The notes beneath the pieces are model-generated. The model ran no database searches. It was not told the DNA's origin and worked only from the letters and a program-made list of their open reading frames with translations. Positions 36,153 to 44,450 of a DNA stretch of 64,000 bases are shown piece by piece. The DNA is from Saprospiraceae bacterium (GTDB taxonomy: Bacteria > Bacteroidota > Bacteroidia > Chitinophagales > Saprospiraceae). A program made the position numbers and the translations under genes. How positions within the stretch are numbered: position 1 is the first letter of the stretch; every line of letters starts with the position of its first letter. The stretch is from contig JADKBV010000012.1 in NCBI GenBank assembly GCA_016714895.1, positions 62,001 to 126,000 of the forward strand, written 5' to 3'.

Positions 36153-39100
36153 ATGAAAAACAATTTTTTATTTGGTGTAATTAGGGGGGGGGTAAATTTA
36201 ATTTGGCTACTTCTCTTTTTTATGTTGCAATCTCAAGTTATTAATGCACAATTCTTCTGCGGATTTCAGAACCCGGATGACCATGCATTAAGAAATTCCT
36301 CTTCTTGTGAATATCCTCCGGACAATGGGACTTATTACTTGCCTGTGGTCTTTCACAACTTTTCCACAAAGGAGTTTTCATCTTTTGATGCGCAAAACAT
36401 TGTAGAACAAATGCGATTTTATTTTGAAGGATTTCCTCAAAAAATCATACCAATCTTGGCAAAAAAAGATGTGCTTGGAAATTGTTTTGGCGGTATTGTA
36501 GAACACGATGGAGTTTATACTTCTGATCTGGGTCTGATGGACTTCTTTATTAATAATTTATTCCCGAATAATTTATTTGAGCAATATCAGTCAAGGTATA
36601 TAAACATTTTCATCATGGAAGATATTACAAATGCAGATAACGGTATAGCATGGGCGACACCACCTTTCAGAGATAAAGATTATATTTTCTTTTCACATAT
36701 TAAAACTGCCAATTATTCAATTAATGATCTCGGTATGGTTTTAGCTCATGAGTTTGGCCATATTTGCAATTTGTTGCATGCTCATGGAGATATACCATCT
36801 GATGGATGTAATGCTGATCCATGCACAGGACAGGATATGGTAGAAGACACACCCATTGGTCCATGGGTAGAAAACTTAACTCCGGGATGTGGCTTCAAGC
36901 CTCAATATTGTAACAATAGTGGATATAATCAATCCAATCTTATGACCTATGGCACAAGACCTTCTTCAGGATGCACAAATCATTTTGTGACTCAAGGGCA
37001 AATGAACAGAATGTCAGAGGGTATTAATACGTACCATGACCATTTATTTTCAACAACAAACCTTGAAAGAACCATTGGTTTAAATTCACTTACATTAACA
37101 GGTAATATTTATTTCAACAATACAACAAAAGTTAACGAGAGTTTTAACGTCCTGGATCAATCTACCATATATATCCAAGGTACCGTAACATTACGAGGCT
37201 GTACTTTTGACATGGGTAGTATGACCAAAGTAATCGTAGAGTCCGGAGCAAGATTAATTCTGGAAAACACACAATTTTCTTCTATCTGCGATCAATCGGT
37301 TTGGAATGGAATATTTGTTGAGTTTTTAGGAAGTATAAAAACCCATAACGCAACAAAAATAGAAGGAGCAAAAATCGGAATTCATGCTGAAAACAAAACC
37401 GTTTTGGATATAGATTATACATTCTTCAGTGATTGTGAAATAGGGATCAAATTGGGAGACCCTACCACCAGTGGCTCAATTATTAACAGCATTTCCTCTT
37501 CTACATTTCAATCAGGAATATTTGGCAATTCCGGACCTAAAACTTCTTTCCCAAGGATGAAGTACGGTATCGCAGCATACAATTGTAACAGCCTTTTTGT
37601 CTATCCATTTAACAATTTTATAGAATGTGACAATGCCATTTATTCTGTTGGCAATGTGAATCAAATACGTGCTAATACGGTAAGTCTTTGTGATGTTGGT
37701 ATTGATATAGACAACAGAGCCTCTCAAACCTATTCGTGGGTAGTACAAAATACAATCTCAACCAATGATTGTGCAGCACCACTATCTACCTGCAAAAAAC
37801 CGGGCATCCGGATCAGAGGTGGAGAGGCAGGAGCCATATTTAATGATATCACTGCGAGCATTGGAATGAACCTGATTGATGTGAGGCCGGAACCCAACAC
37901 CGGGCCTGAAAGGCATATTTATGAGAATACTTTTAAAAGATGTGAGTTCAGGGCAATGGATTTTTCTTCCTTGGGATATATGTTTGTGCATAATAATGAT
38001 GATGGCAACCTAAATTCTTATGTCAACAAAATTTTTAATTCTATATACCTGAATATGGAAAATAATATCATGGGGCAGGAACGATTAGACTTGAATCTTG
38101 TCCGATATTCTCATTTTGAGCTTAATTTATTTCAGGATTATAAGTCTTCAACCAATCGGTTTAATGTATTATTCGATAATACTTTTTTAGGTCAGGGTGA
38201 TGTTACTTCTGCACCTTATAACACCTATCTGTGTAATTATTTTGGCAATGATTTCAAAATAAAATCAACATCTCTTGGTTCTAAATTTACGCAAAATCTT
38301 TTTACAAACTTATTTTCTTTGGACAACAGAACAGCTCAGATCAGCCCGCAGATCAACCAGGGGAATAATTTTGCAGGAGTAACTGCAAGGTACAAGGCTG
38401 ATGAAGATTATTTAGCAAATAATTTATTTATAACCAAAAATCAGGCTCCTTATGTGCCTCAAACCATTGATGGACCTTTAGGATGGTTTATATTTAATAA
38501 TGTTGACCCCAATATTTGTGAAATCAATGAAACCTTCAGTGATGAAATCTGGGAATCAGAAAATATTGCTTCATGCGTAGACTCTCTGTTTCAGGGTACT
38601 AAGTATGCCAAATTCTCCAGTCAGCAGAAGTGGTCCATCCTCCTCACCTTATACCGTATCTACAAAAAAAGAAATCAGGCCTTTCCTTTTGCCTTATCTC
38701 CTTGTGCTCAACGTATCTTATTGTTGTATGGTCAACATACTGTAGGCAAGATCGACCGCCTTTACGAAAAATATGACTCCCTGTATACCATCCGGGTAGC
38801 CGGGCCAGCTACGGACAGTATATATGCGCTCATCCATGAAGTAGATGATATGATAGAAGAGCAAGCGCCATTAGATTCTATCAAAGTCAGATGGCAGGTA
38901 GTCGATGATTTCGAATTGGACAGAGCAGAAGAATGGTCTGACTATAACGACGACTATAATGCACTTAAACAAGAGATCCTGACCGAAGCAGAGTTGATTG
39001 CTTCAGAGACGACTATAGAGCCGTTCCATTATCTTGCCAGACTAATGCCTTATCTCATAGCTCATAAGGAAGATGATCAGGCCTTTTTTACACCGCTGAG

Positions 39101-39488
39101 ACTGGACTATCTGGAAGAGATCATACAGGCATGTGACAGCATCGCCGGAGAGGCATCTTACATAGCCCGCGGCATCTATGAATCAGTGACCGGGCAAGAT
39201 TTGAGCGGTATCACGGATTGTGATCAAAATCCACTCCCGAGGGTAGCCGCTGCCAGGCAGCCTGCTGTCAAAATCTACCCCAATCCGGCTTATGACAGGC
39301 TGTACATAGAGGCCGAAGGTGACGTCACAATCAATATGATCAACATAGCAGGAGAGACAGTAATACGCACCTCTGTGATCGACAAAAGCTCCATCGACAT
39401 CTCTACCCTGCCGGCAGGTGTCTATTTTGTGAGGATAGAAGGCCCAGCTTATCTTCATCCGCAGGTAAATAAACTCATTAAATTGTAA
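36153..39488 (+). CDS. T9SS-exported M43-like metalloprotease with beta-helix repeats
   Basis: 1111 residues. A signal peptide (about 1-32, ending VINAQ) has its n-region encoded across a G9 tract. The metzincin zinc site HEFGHxxxLLH (His199, Glu200, His203, His209) and Met-turn SNLMTYG (Met264) point to an M43/pappalysin-type protease (about 40-290). Residues about 300-720 show many short repeats typical of a right-handed parallel beta-helix. A helical, charged region follows (about 800-1020). The C-terminus is a type A T9SS sorting domain starting KIYPNPAYD. The protein is probably secreted or surface-attached. Its 3' end is nearly identical in DNA to the two genes that follow. Confidence 0.85.
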   Translation: MKNNFLFGVIRGGVNLIWLLLFFMLQSQVINAQFFCGFQNPDDHALRNSSSCEYPPDNGTYYLPVVFHNFSTKEFSSFDAQNIVEQMRFYFEGFPQKIIPILAKKDVLGNCFGGIVEHDGVYTSDLGLMDFFINNLFPNNLFEQYQSRYINIFIMEDITNADNGIAWATPPFRDKDYIFFSHIKTANYSINDLGMVLAHEFGHICNLLHAHGDIPSDGCNADPCTGQDMVEDTPIGPWVENLTPGCGFKPQYCNNSGYNQSNLMTYGTRPSSGCTNHFVTQGQMNRMSEGINTYHDHLFSTTNLERTIGLNSLTLTGNIYFNNTTKVNESFNVLDQSTIYIQGTVTLRGCTFDMGSMTKVIVESGARLILENTQFSSICDQSVWNGIFVEFLGSIKTHNATKIEGAKIGIHAENKTVLDIDYTFFSDCEIGIKLGDPTTSGSIINSISSSTFQSGIFGNSGPKTSFPRMKYGIAAYNCNSLFVYPFNNFIECDNAIYSVGNVNQIRANTVSLCDVGIDIDNRASQTYSWVVQNTISTNDCAAPLSTCKKPGIRIRGGEAGAIFNDITASIGMNLIDVRPEPNTGPERHIYENTFKRCEFRAMDFSSLGYMFVHNNDDGNLNSYVNKIFNSIYLNMENNIMGQERLDLNLVRYSHFELNLFQDYKSSTNRFNVLFDNTFLGQGDVTSAPYNTYLCNYFGNDFKIKSTSLGSKFTQNLFTNLFSLDNRTAQISPQINQGNNFAGVTARYKADEDYLANNLFITKNQAPYVPQTIDGPLGWFIFNNVDPNICEINETFSDEIWESENIASCVDSLFQGTKYAKFSSQQKWSILLTLYRIYKKRNQAFPFALSPCAQRILLLYGQHTVGKIDRLYEKYDSLYTIRVAGPATDSIYALIHEVDDMIEEQAPLDSIKVRWQVVDDFELDRAEEWSDYNDDYNALKQEILTEAELIASETTIEPFHYLARLMPYLIAHKEDDQAFFTPLRLDYLEEIIQACDSIAGEASYIARGIYESVTGQDLSGITDCDQNPLPRVAAARQPAVKIYPNPAYDRLYIEAEGDVTINMINIAGETVIRTSVIDKSSIDISTLPAGVYFVRIEGPAYLHPQVNKLIKL
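36184..36192 (+). repeat. G9 homopolymer in signal-peptide codons
   Basis: Nine consecutive G within codons 11-14 (Arg-Gly-Gly-Val) of the secreted metalloprotease. The present length keeps the frame; G8 or G10 would end translation early. Confidence 0.9.
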
Positions 39489-39493
39489 TCTTC

Positions 39494-41008
39494 ATGATGA
39501 GAATACAAATATTTGTCATTTTCATCCTTTGGATTGTGACCCTGCCATACGGCAGGGCACAATCCAAATATGACTATACCTGGATATTGGGGTATGAATT
39601 TACTACATTTGATAAAGGAGGTTTTGACGATGCCGCAGAAGGTATGATCCTCAATTTTAATCAATCACCTCCCCTATTAAATAAAAAACCAATCCCTAAC
39701 GGATTATGGTCATCAGCTGTTTTAAGTAACTCTGAAACAGGGCAACTTATGTTTTACACCAATGGATGCAGGATCTTCAATAAAAACCATGAGACCATGA
39801 CCGGAGGAGACAGTATCAATCCCGGAGTCCAGTTTACCTATTTTTGTAATGAAGGACCATCAAGTTATTATAGTGACTTTAATGGAAATCTCGCCTTGCC
39901 CTGGCCGGGGACTTTAAACAAAAACAAATATATTTTATTCACCAGGCCTAAAAATCTGTCATCTCCATCTATTGAAAAGATTTTATATCACATCATAGAC
40001 ATGGATACATCAGATAGTTTGGGAAGAGTCATACAAAAAAATGTAGAAATTTTTAAAAGTAATGAATTAGCATTAATTTCTCTTCAGGCTTGCAAACATC
40101 AAAACGGCAGGGATTGGTGGATTTTATTTTGGGAGCGGCACCGACCCGAATATCACGTCCTGCTCCTCGACGAAAACGGACCAAGATACAGCCATTCGGC
40201 TAACATAGGTTCCGTTGGTCCTTCTTCTATAGGACAGGCTTGTTTCAGTCCGGACGGCAGCCAATATATCTGGTTTGATCATACAAAAGGTTTGGTACTT
40301 TATGATTTTGACCGGGAGACAGGGACTTTATCAAGACCCCGACATAAAATCATCTTACCGTATTATCAATATGGTGACGGAGGCGTGAGTTTTTCTCCCT
40401 CAGGCAGATTTGTATATCTTTCCGCAAGACAAGAACTTTTTCAATTGGATACCTGGGAGGAGGACTTTGAGCAGGCATTTACCCTGATTGATACCATCCA
40501 TTTTGTCACTTATGTAGGCATACCTTTGGACTTTTCAAACAGTATGTTGGCTCCGGATTGTAAGATTTATATAAGCACTTCGTTTACCTGGTTTTTTTAT
40601 CATGTCATCCACCATCCGGATGAAAAAGGGGCTGGCTGCGGCCTTAAAAAAATGGATCTGGAGCTTCCCTGGCCCAATAGCAACAGTGCGGTACCCAATA
40701 TGGTACACTATCGTATGGATGAGGAGGAGATTTGTGACCGCAGCCTTACTTCCCTCTTTCCGGAGGAGTGGTATCAATCCAAAAAGGTCAAAATCTACCC
40801 CAACCCTGCTTACGACCGACTACACATAGAGGCCGAAGGTGACGTCACAATCAATATGATCAACATAGCAGGAGAGACAGTAGTACGCACCTCTGTGATC
40901 GACAAAAGCTCCATCGACATCTCTACCCTGCCGGCAGGTGTCTATTTTGTGAGGATAGAAGGCCCAGCTTATCTTCATCCGCAGGTAAATAAACTCATTA
41001 AATTGTAA
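39494..41008 (+). CDS. T9SS-exported propeller-like protein, tandem copy 1
   Basis: 504 residues. Signal peptide at about 1-22 (LPYGRAQ end). The body has repeated motifs of the type CFSPDGSQYIWFDHTKGLVLYDF and GGVSFSPSGRFVYLSARQELFQLD, spaced like WD40/PD40 beta-propeller blades. A type A T9SS sorting domain begins KIYPNPAYD at about residue 430. The gene begins 5 nt after the metalloprotease stop and is followed 5 nt later by a copy of itself. Function is unknown; a surface adhesin or binding protein is a reasonable guess. A 35-bp palindrome lies in the signal-peptide codons. Confidence 0.83.
   Translation: MMRIQIFVIFILWIVTLPYGRAQSKYDYTWILGYEFTTFDKGGFDDAAEGMILNFNQSPPLLNKKPIPNGLWSSAVLSNSETGQLMFYTNGCRIFNKNHETMTGGDSINPGVQFTYFCNEGPSSYYSDFNGNLALPWPGTLNKNKYILFTRPKNLSSPSIEKILYHIIDMDTSDSLGRVIQKNVEIFKSNELALISLQACKHQNGRDWWILFWERHRPEYHVLLLDENGPRYSHSANIGSVGPSSIGQACFSPDGSQYIWFDHTKGLVLYDFDRETGTLSRPRHKIILPYYQYGDGGVSFSPSGRFVYLSARQELFQLDTWEEDFEQAFTLIDTIHFVTYVGIPLDFSNSMLAPDCKIYISTSFTWFFYHVIHHPDEKGAGCGLKKMDLELPWPNSNSAVPNMVHYRMDEEEICDRSLTSLFPEEWYQSKKVKIYPNPAYDRLHIEAEGDVTINMINIAGETVVRTSVIDKSSIDISTLPAGVYFVRIEGPAYLHPQVNKLIKL
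39531..39565. repeat. 35-bp imperfect palindrome, copy 1
   Basis: Arms GGATTGTG/CACAATCC and CCCTGCC/GGCAGGG around loop ATAC, with one bulged A: 15 pairs in all. It lies inside the signal-peptide codons. Confidence 0.88.
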
Positions 41009-41013
41009 TCTTC

Positions 41014-42528
41014 ATGATGAGAATACAAATATTTGTCATCATCATCCTTTGGATTGTGACCCTGCCATACGGCAGGGCACAATCCAAATATGACTATACC
41101 TGGATATTGGGGTATGAATTTACTACATTTGATAAAGGAGGTTTTGACGATGCCGCAGAAGGTATGATCCTCAATTTTAATCAATCACCTCCCCTAATAA
41201 ATAAAAAACCAATCCCTAACGGATTATGGTCATCAGCTGTTTTAAGTAACTCTGAAACAGGGCAACTTATGTTTTACACCAATGGATGCAGGATCTTCAA
41301 TAAAAACCATGAGACCATGACCGGAGGAGACAGCATCAATCCCGGAGTCCAGTTTACCTATTTTTGTAATGAAGGACCATCAAGTTATTACAGCAATTTT
41401 AATGGAAATCTCGCCTTGCCCTGGCCGGGAATTCAAAACAAGAATAAATACATTCTTTTTTCAAGACCTAAAAGTTTATCAGACCCTTTTATGCAATCTA
41501 TATTATACCATATCATTGATATGGAAACACCGGATAGTTTGGGTGTTGTTGCTGAAAAGAATGTTGAAGTTTTTAAAGGTCAAAATTTAGCTTCTATTTC
41601 TTTACAAGCCTGCAAACATCAAAACGGCAGGGATTGGTGGATTTTGTTTTGGGAGCGGCACCGGCCTGAATACCACGTCCTGTTACTTGACGAAAACGGC
41701 CCCCGTTTCAGTCATACATCTACCATCGGCCAAATAGGACCATATTCTATTGGTCAGGCTTGTTTCAGTCCGAATGGCAGCCAATATATCTGGTTTGATC
41801 ATACAAAAGGTTTGGTACTTTATGATTTTGACCGGGAGACAGGAACACTCACAAGACCCAGACACAAAATCATCCTACCTTATTATGAATATGGAGTTGG
41901 AGGTGTAAGTTTTTCGCCTTCGGGCAGATTTGTATATCTGTCTGCAAGACAAGAGTTGTTTCAATTGGACACTTGGGAGGAGGACTTTGACCAGGCTTTT
42001 ACCCTGATTGATACCATCAATTTTGTCACTTATGTAGGAATTCCTCTAAACTTTTCAAACAGTATGTTGGCTCCGGATTGTAAAATATATATCAGTACTG
42101 GTTTTACATGGTTTTTTTATCATGTTATCCACCATCCGGATGAAAAAGGGGCTGCCTGCGGACTTAAAAAAATGGATTTGGAGTTTCCCTGGCCCAATAG
42201 TAACAGCTTTGTTCCAAATATGGCCCACTACCGTATGGATGAGGAGGAGATTTGTGATCGCAGTCTTACTTACCTCTTTCCGGAGGAGTGGTATCAATAC
42301 AAAAAGGTCAAAATCTACCCCAACCCTGCTTACGACCGACTACACATAGAGGCCGAAGGTGACGTCACAGTCAGTATGATCAACATAGCCGGAGAGACAG
42401 TAATACGCACCTCTGTGATCGACAAAAGCTCCATCGACATCTCTACCCTGCCGGCAGGTATCTATTTTGTGAGGATAGAAGGCACAGCTTATCTTCATCC
42501 CCAGGTAAATAAACTCATTAAATTGTAA
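41014..42528 (+). CDS. T9SS-exported propeller-like protein, tandem copy 2
   Basis: 504 residues, same layout as copy 1: signal peptide, propeller-like repeats, T9SS sorting domain (KIYPNPAYD onward). Amino-acid differences from copy 1 cluster in two places: about residues 140-198 (after ALPWPG and before SLQACKHQNG) and scattered sites in the C-terminal third. The first 140 residues are almost unchanged. This uneven divergence suggests recent duplication with either gene conversion or selection on one surface region. It starts 5 nt after copy 1 ends, and a truncated third copy follows. Confidence 0.83.
   Translation: MMRIQIFVIIILWIVTLPYGRAQSKYDYTWILGYEFTTFDKGGFDDAAEGMILNFNQSPPLINKKPIPNGLWSSAVLSNSETGQLMFYTNGCRIFNKNHETMTGGDSINPGVQFTYFCNEGPSSYYSNFNGNLALPWPGIQNKNKYILFSRPKSLSDPFMQSILYHIIDMETPDSLGVVAEKNVEVFKGQNLASISLQACKHQNGRDWWILFWERHRPEYHVLLLDENGPRFSHTSTIGQIGPYSIGQACFSPNGSQYIWFDHTKGLVLYDFDRETGTLTRPRHKIILPYYEYGVGGVSFSPSGRFVYLSARQELFQLDTWEEDFDQAFTLIDTINFVTYVGIPLNFSNSMLAPDCKIYISTGFTWFFYHVIHHPDEKGAACGLKKMDLEFPWPNSNSFVPNMAHYRMDEEEICDRSLTYLFPEEWYQYKKVKIYPNPAYDRLHIEAEGDVTVSMINIAGETVIRTSVIDKSSIDISTLPAGIYFVRIEGTAYLHPQVNKLIKL
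41051..41085. repeat. 35-bp imperfect palindrome, copy 2
   Basis: Identical to the palindrome at 39531-39565: 15 pairs, one bulged A, loop ATAC. Confidence 0.88.
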
Positions 42529-42533
42529 TCTTC

Positions 42534-42629
42534 ATGATGAGAATTCAAATATTTGTCATCATCATCCTTTGGATTGTGACCCTGCCATACGGCAGGTCAC
42601 AATCCAAATATGACTATAAATTTTCATAA
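42534..42629 (+). pseudogene. truncated third copy of the propeller-like gene
   Basis: 31 codons: the signal peptide and the first mature residues (ending SQSKYDYKFS), then stop. It matches copies 1 and 2 up to about 42617, then runs into unrelated sequence next to the TRAP operon end. It begins 5 nt after copy 2 stops, as in the other units. It could only make an exported short peptide, so is best read as a duplication end point. Confidence 0.85.
42571..42605. repeat. 35-bp imperfect palindrome, copy 3 (variant)
   Basis: One G-to-T change against the other copies moves the bulge from A to C but keeps 15 pairs (GGATTGTGA/TCACAATCC and CCTGCC/GGCAGG). The duplication breaks 12 bp downstream. 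Confidence 0.85.
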
Positions 42630-42654
42630 AAACCACAAAAGCTCTACCCCACTC

Positions 42655-43950
42655 CTAATACACCAACCATTCCGGAAAAAACATATACAAAGAAAATACA
42701 ATAGCCTGAATCACGATAAACGGAAAAACACCTTTATACACATCCACTGTTTTGACTTCAGGAGGTGACACCCCTTTGAGATAAAATAAGGCAAAACCAA
42801 AAGGAGGTGTCAGAAAAGAGGTCTGCAGATTTAAAGCCAGAAGAATGCCGATCCATACCAGGTCCACTTTATACATTATAAAAATCGGAGCCACCACTGG
42901 TACAATGATAAAAATGATTTCAATAAAATCTATAAAAAAGCCTGCAATAAACACTACAACCATTACCAAGACCAAAAATTGAAAAGATGTCAGATCAGCA
43001 TCTTTAACCAATGAAGTCAATAATTCATCACCATCCAAACCCCGGAATACCAAGGCAAAAGTCGTGGCACCCAATAATATAAAAAATACCATAGTCGTCA
43101 ACTGTGATGTTTCTTTCATCACATGTTTACATAAGTCCATGGTTAACTTCTTTTTTAAAAAAGTGATCAGAAAAGCACCAAGCGCCCCGATTCCGGCAGC
43201 TTCTGTAGGAGAGGCTATGCCAAAAAATATCGACCCTAAGACCATAAAAATCAACAACAACGGAAAAAATAATGCCATCAGAAACTGTCTGACATTTTGG
43301 TTTTCATCCTGATACTTTTTTTCTTCAATGACGGATTGTGCGACCTTTTCATTTTTAAACACCAACGAAAATATCATCACATATACTATGTAACACAACA
43401 TCAGCACCAATCCGGGAATAACCGCAGCCCTGAATAAATCACCTACAGGAACCTGTAAAACACTTCCCAATAATACCAATATCACCGACGGCGGTATGAT
43501 CTGTCCCAATGTGCCCGAAGCAGCAATGATGCCGGTACTCAAAGAAACGGGATAGCCTGATTTTAACATCACCGGCAGACTGATCAGGCCCATCGTAATC
43601 ACCGTAGCACCGACTATACCTGTGGATGCCGCCAATATTCCGCCAACCAAAACTACCGAAACTGCCAGACCACCGGGAAACCGTCTAAGCAGGTTACCCA
43701 TGGAACGAAGTAAATCTTCTGCAATACCGCTTTTTTCCAAAACCAAACCCATCATCACAAATAATGGCACGGCCATCAACAGATTGTTTTGTAATATCCC
43801 CATGATCCTCAATGGCAAAAAATCCAGAAAGTCGGGAACAAAAAGGTAACCTATCACGGCAGAAACTCCTCCCAATACCAATGCCACAGGATAACCTGTC
43901 AACATAAACACCAGGATGGCGATAAACAATAAAATAGCTAATGTTTCCAT
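42655..43950 (-). CDS. TRAP transporter large permease subunit (DctM-like)
   Basis: 431 residues, about 12 membrane segments across the whole length. Typical DctM sequences include LTGYPVALVLGG, GILAASTGIVGATVITMG, IAASGTLGQIIPPSVILVLLG and LLALNLQTSFLTPPFGFALFYLKGV. It forms the ion-driven channel of a TRAP transporter, importing small organic acids with Na+. Its start overlaps the small subunit by 13 nt. No DctP-type binding protein is within the window, so the ligand is unknown. It is the last gene of a seven-gene minus-strand operon. Confidence 0.93.
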   Translation of the reverse strand: METLAILLFIAILVFMLTGYPVALVLGGVSAVIGYLFVPDFLDFLPLRIMGILQNNLLMAVPLFVMMGLVLEKSGIAEDLLRSMGNLLRRFPGGLAVSVVLVGGILAASTGIVGATVITMGLISLPVMLKSGYPVSLSTGIIAASGTLGQIIPPSVILVLLGSVLQVPVGDLFRAAVIPGLVLMLCYIVYVMIFSLVFKNEKVAQSVIEEKKYQDENQNVRQFLMALFFPLLLIFMVLGSIFFGIASPTEAAGIGALGAFLITFLKKKLTMDLCKHVMKETSQLTTMVFFILLGATTFALVFRGLDGDELLTSLVKDADLTSFQFLVLVMVVVFIAGFFIDFIEIIFIIVPVVAPIFIMYKVDLVWIGILLALNLQTSFLTPPFGFALFYLKGVSPPEVKTVDVYKGVFPFIVIQAIVFSLYMFFPEWLVY

Positions 43951-44441
43951 CCTCGTTTTATTGTATAGATATCTTTGATAATCTCAGAAACTCCTTGCAG
44001 GAACAATATAAAAAAACAAAACACCACCATATATTTAATAGGATACATGGCCGGCAAACCTCCGGGATTGGCAGATGCTTCTCTGATATAATATGAATTG
44101 GCTGCGTAGTGATAACACGTTACCATGGAAATAAGCGACCAGGGAATCAGTAATAACAGATGAAGAATAACAGAAAAAATCTTTTTTGTTTTTTCTGAAA
44201 AAGCGACATAAAAAAAATCAACCCTTACATGTTTATCTTCCAAAAGATTATATCCCCCACCTAACAGAAAAATGAGACCAAAAAAATGCCATTCCATTTC
44301 TGTCAGCATATTAAAACTTTTGGAAAAAACAAATCTCAGCACAACATCCAAAAGTATAAAAACCAAAAGAAACATAGCGGCATATCCGCTCAGTTTGCCG
44401 CAAAAAAGGCTCAACTTATCTATACGGCTGCTGATCATCAC
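43938..44441 (-). CDS. TRAP transporter small permease subunit (DctQ-like)
   Basis: 167 residues with four membrane segments. The helix with FNMLTEMEWHFFGLIFLLGGGYNLLEDKHVRVDFFY is the conserved DctQ core. DctQ pairs with DctM and is needed for uptake with a periplasmic binding protein. It starts 9 nt after the proline dehydrogenase stop and overlaps dctM by 13 nt, so the two subunits are translated together. Confidence 0.9.
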   Translation of the reverse strand: MMISSRIDKLSLFCGKLSGYAAMFLLVFILLDVVLRFVFSKSFNMLTEMEWHFFGLIFLLGGGYNLLEDKHVRVDFFYVAFSEKTKKIFSVILHLLLLIPWSLISMVTCYHYAANSYYIREASANPGGLPAMYPIKYMVVFCFFILFLQGVSEIIKDIYTIKRGWKH

Positions 44442-44450
44442 AGTTGAGAT

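Larger units (their letters stand above)
39494..42617 (+). repeat. tandem duplication, exact 1520-bp period (two full units and a fragment)
   Basis: Start codons at 39494, 41014 and 42534 are exactly 1520 bp apart. Units 1 and 2 are nearly identical except for a diverged block of about 170 bp (39915-40085 against 41435-41605). Unit 3 matches only to about 42617, where homology stops abruptly. The end of the upstream gene (from about 39268) also matches the unit ends. Confidence 0.9.

Noticed and set aside
40975..41184. 69-codon minus-strand ORF repeated at 39455-39664
   Set aside because: It is duplicated only because the tandem units are; no protein features, antisense to the real gene starts.
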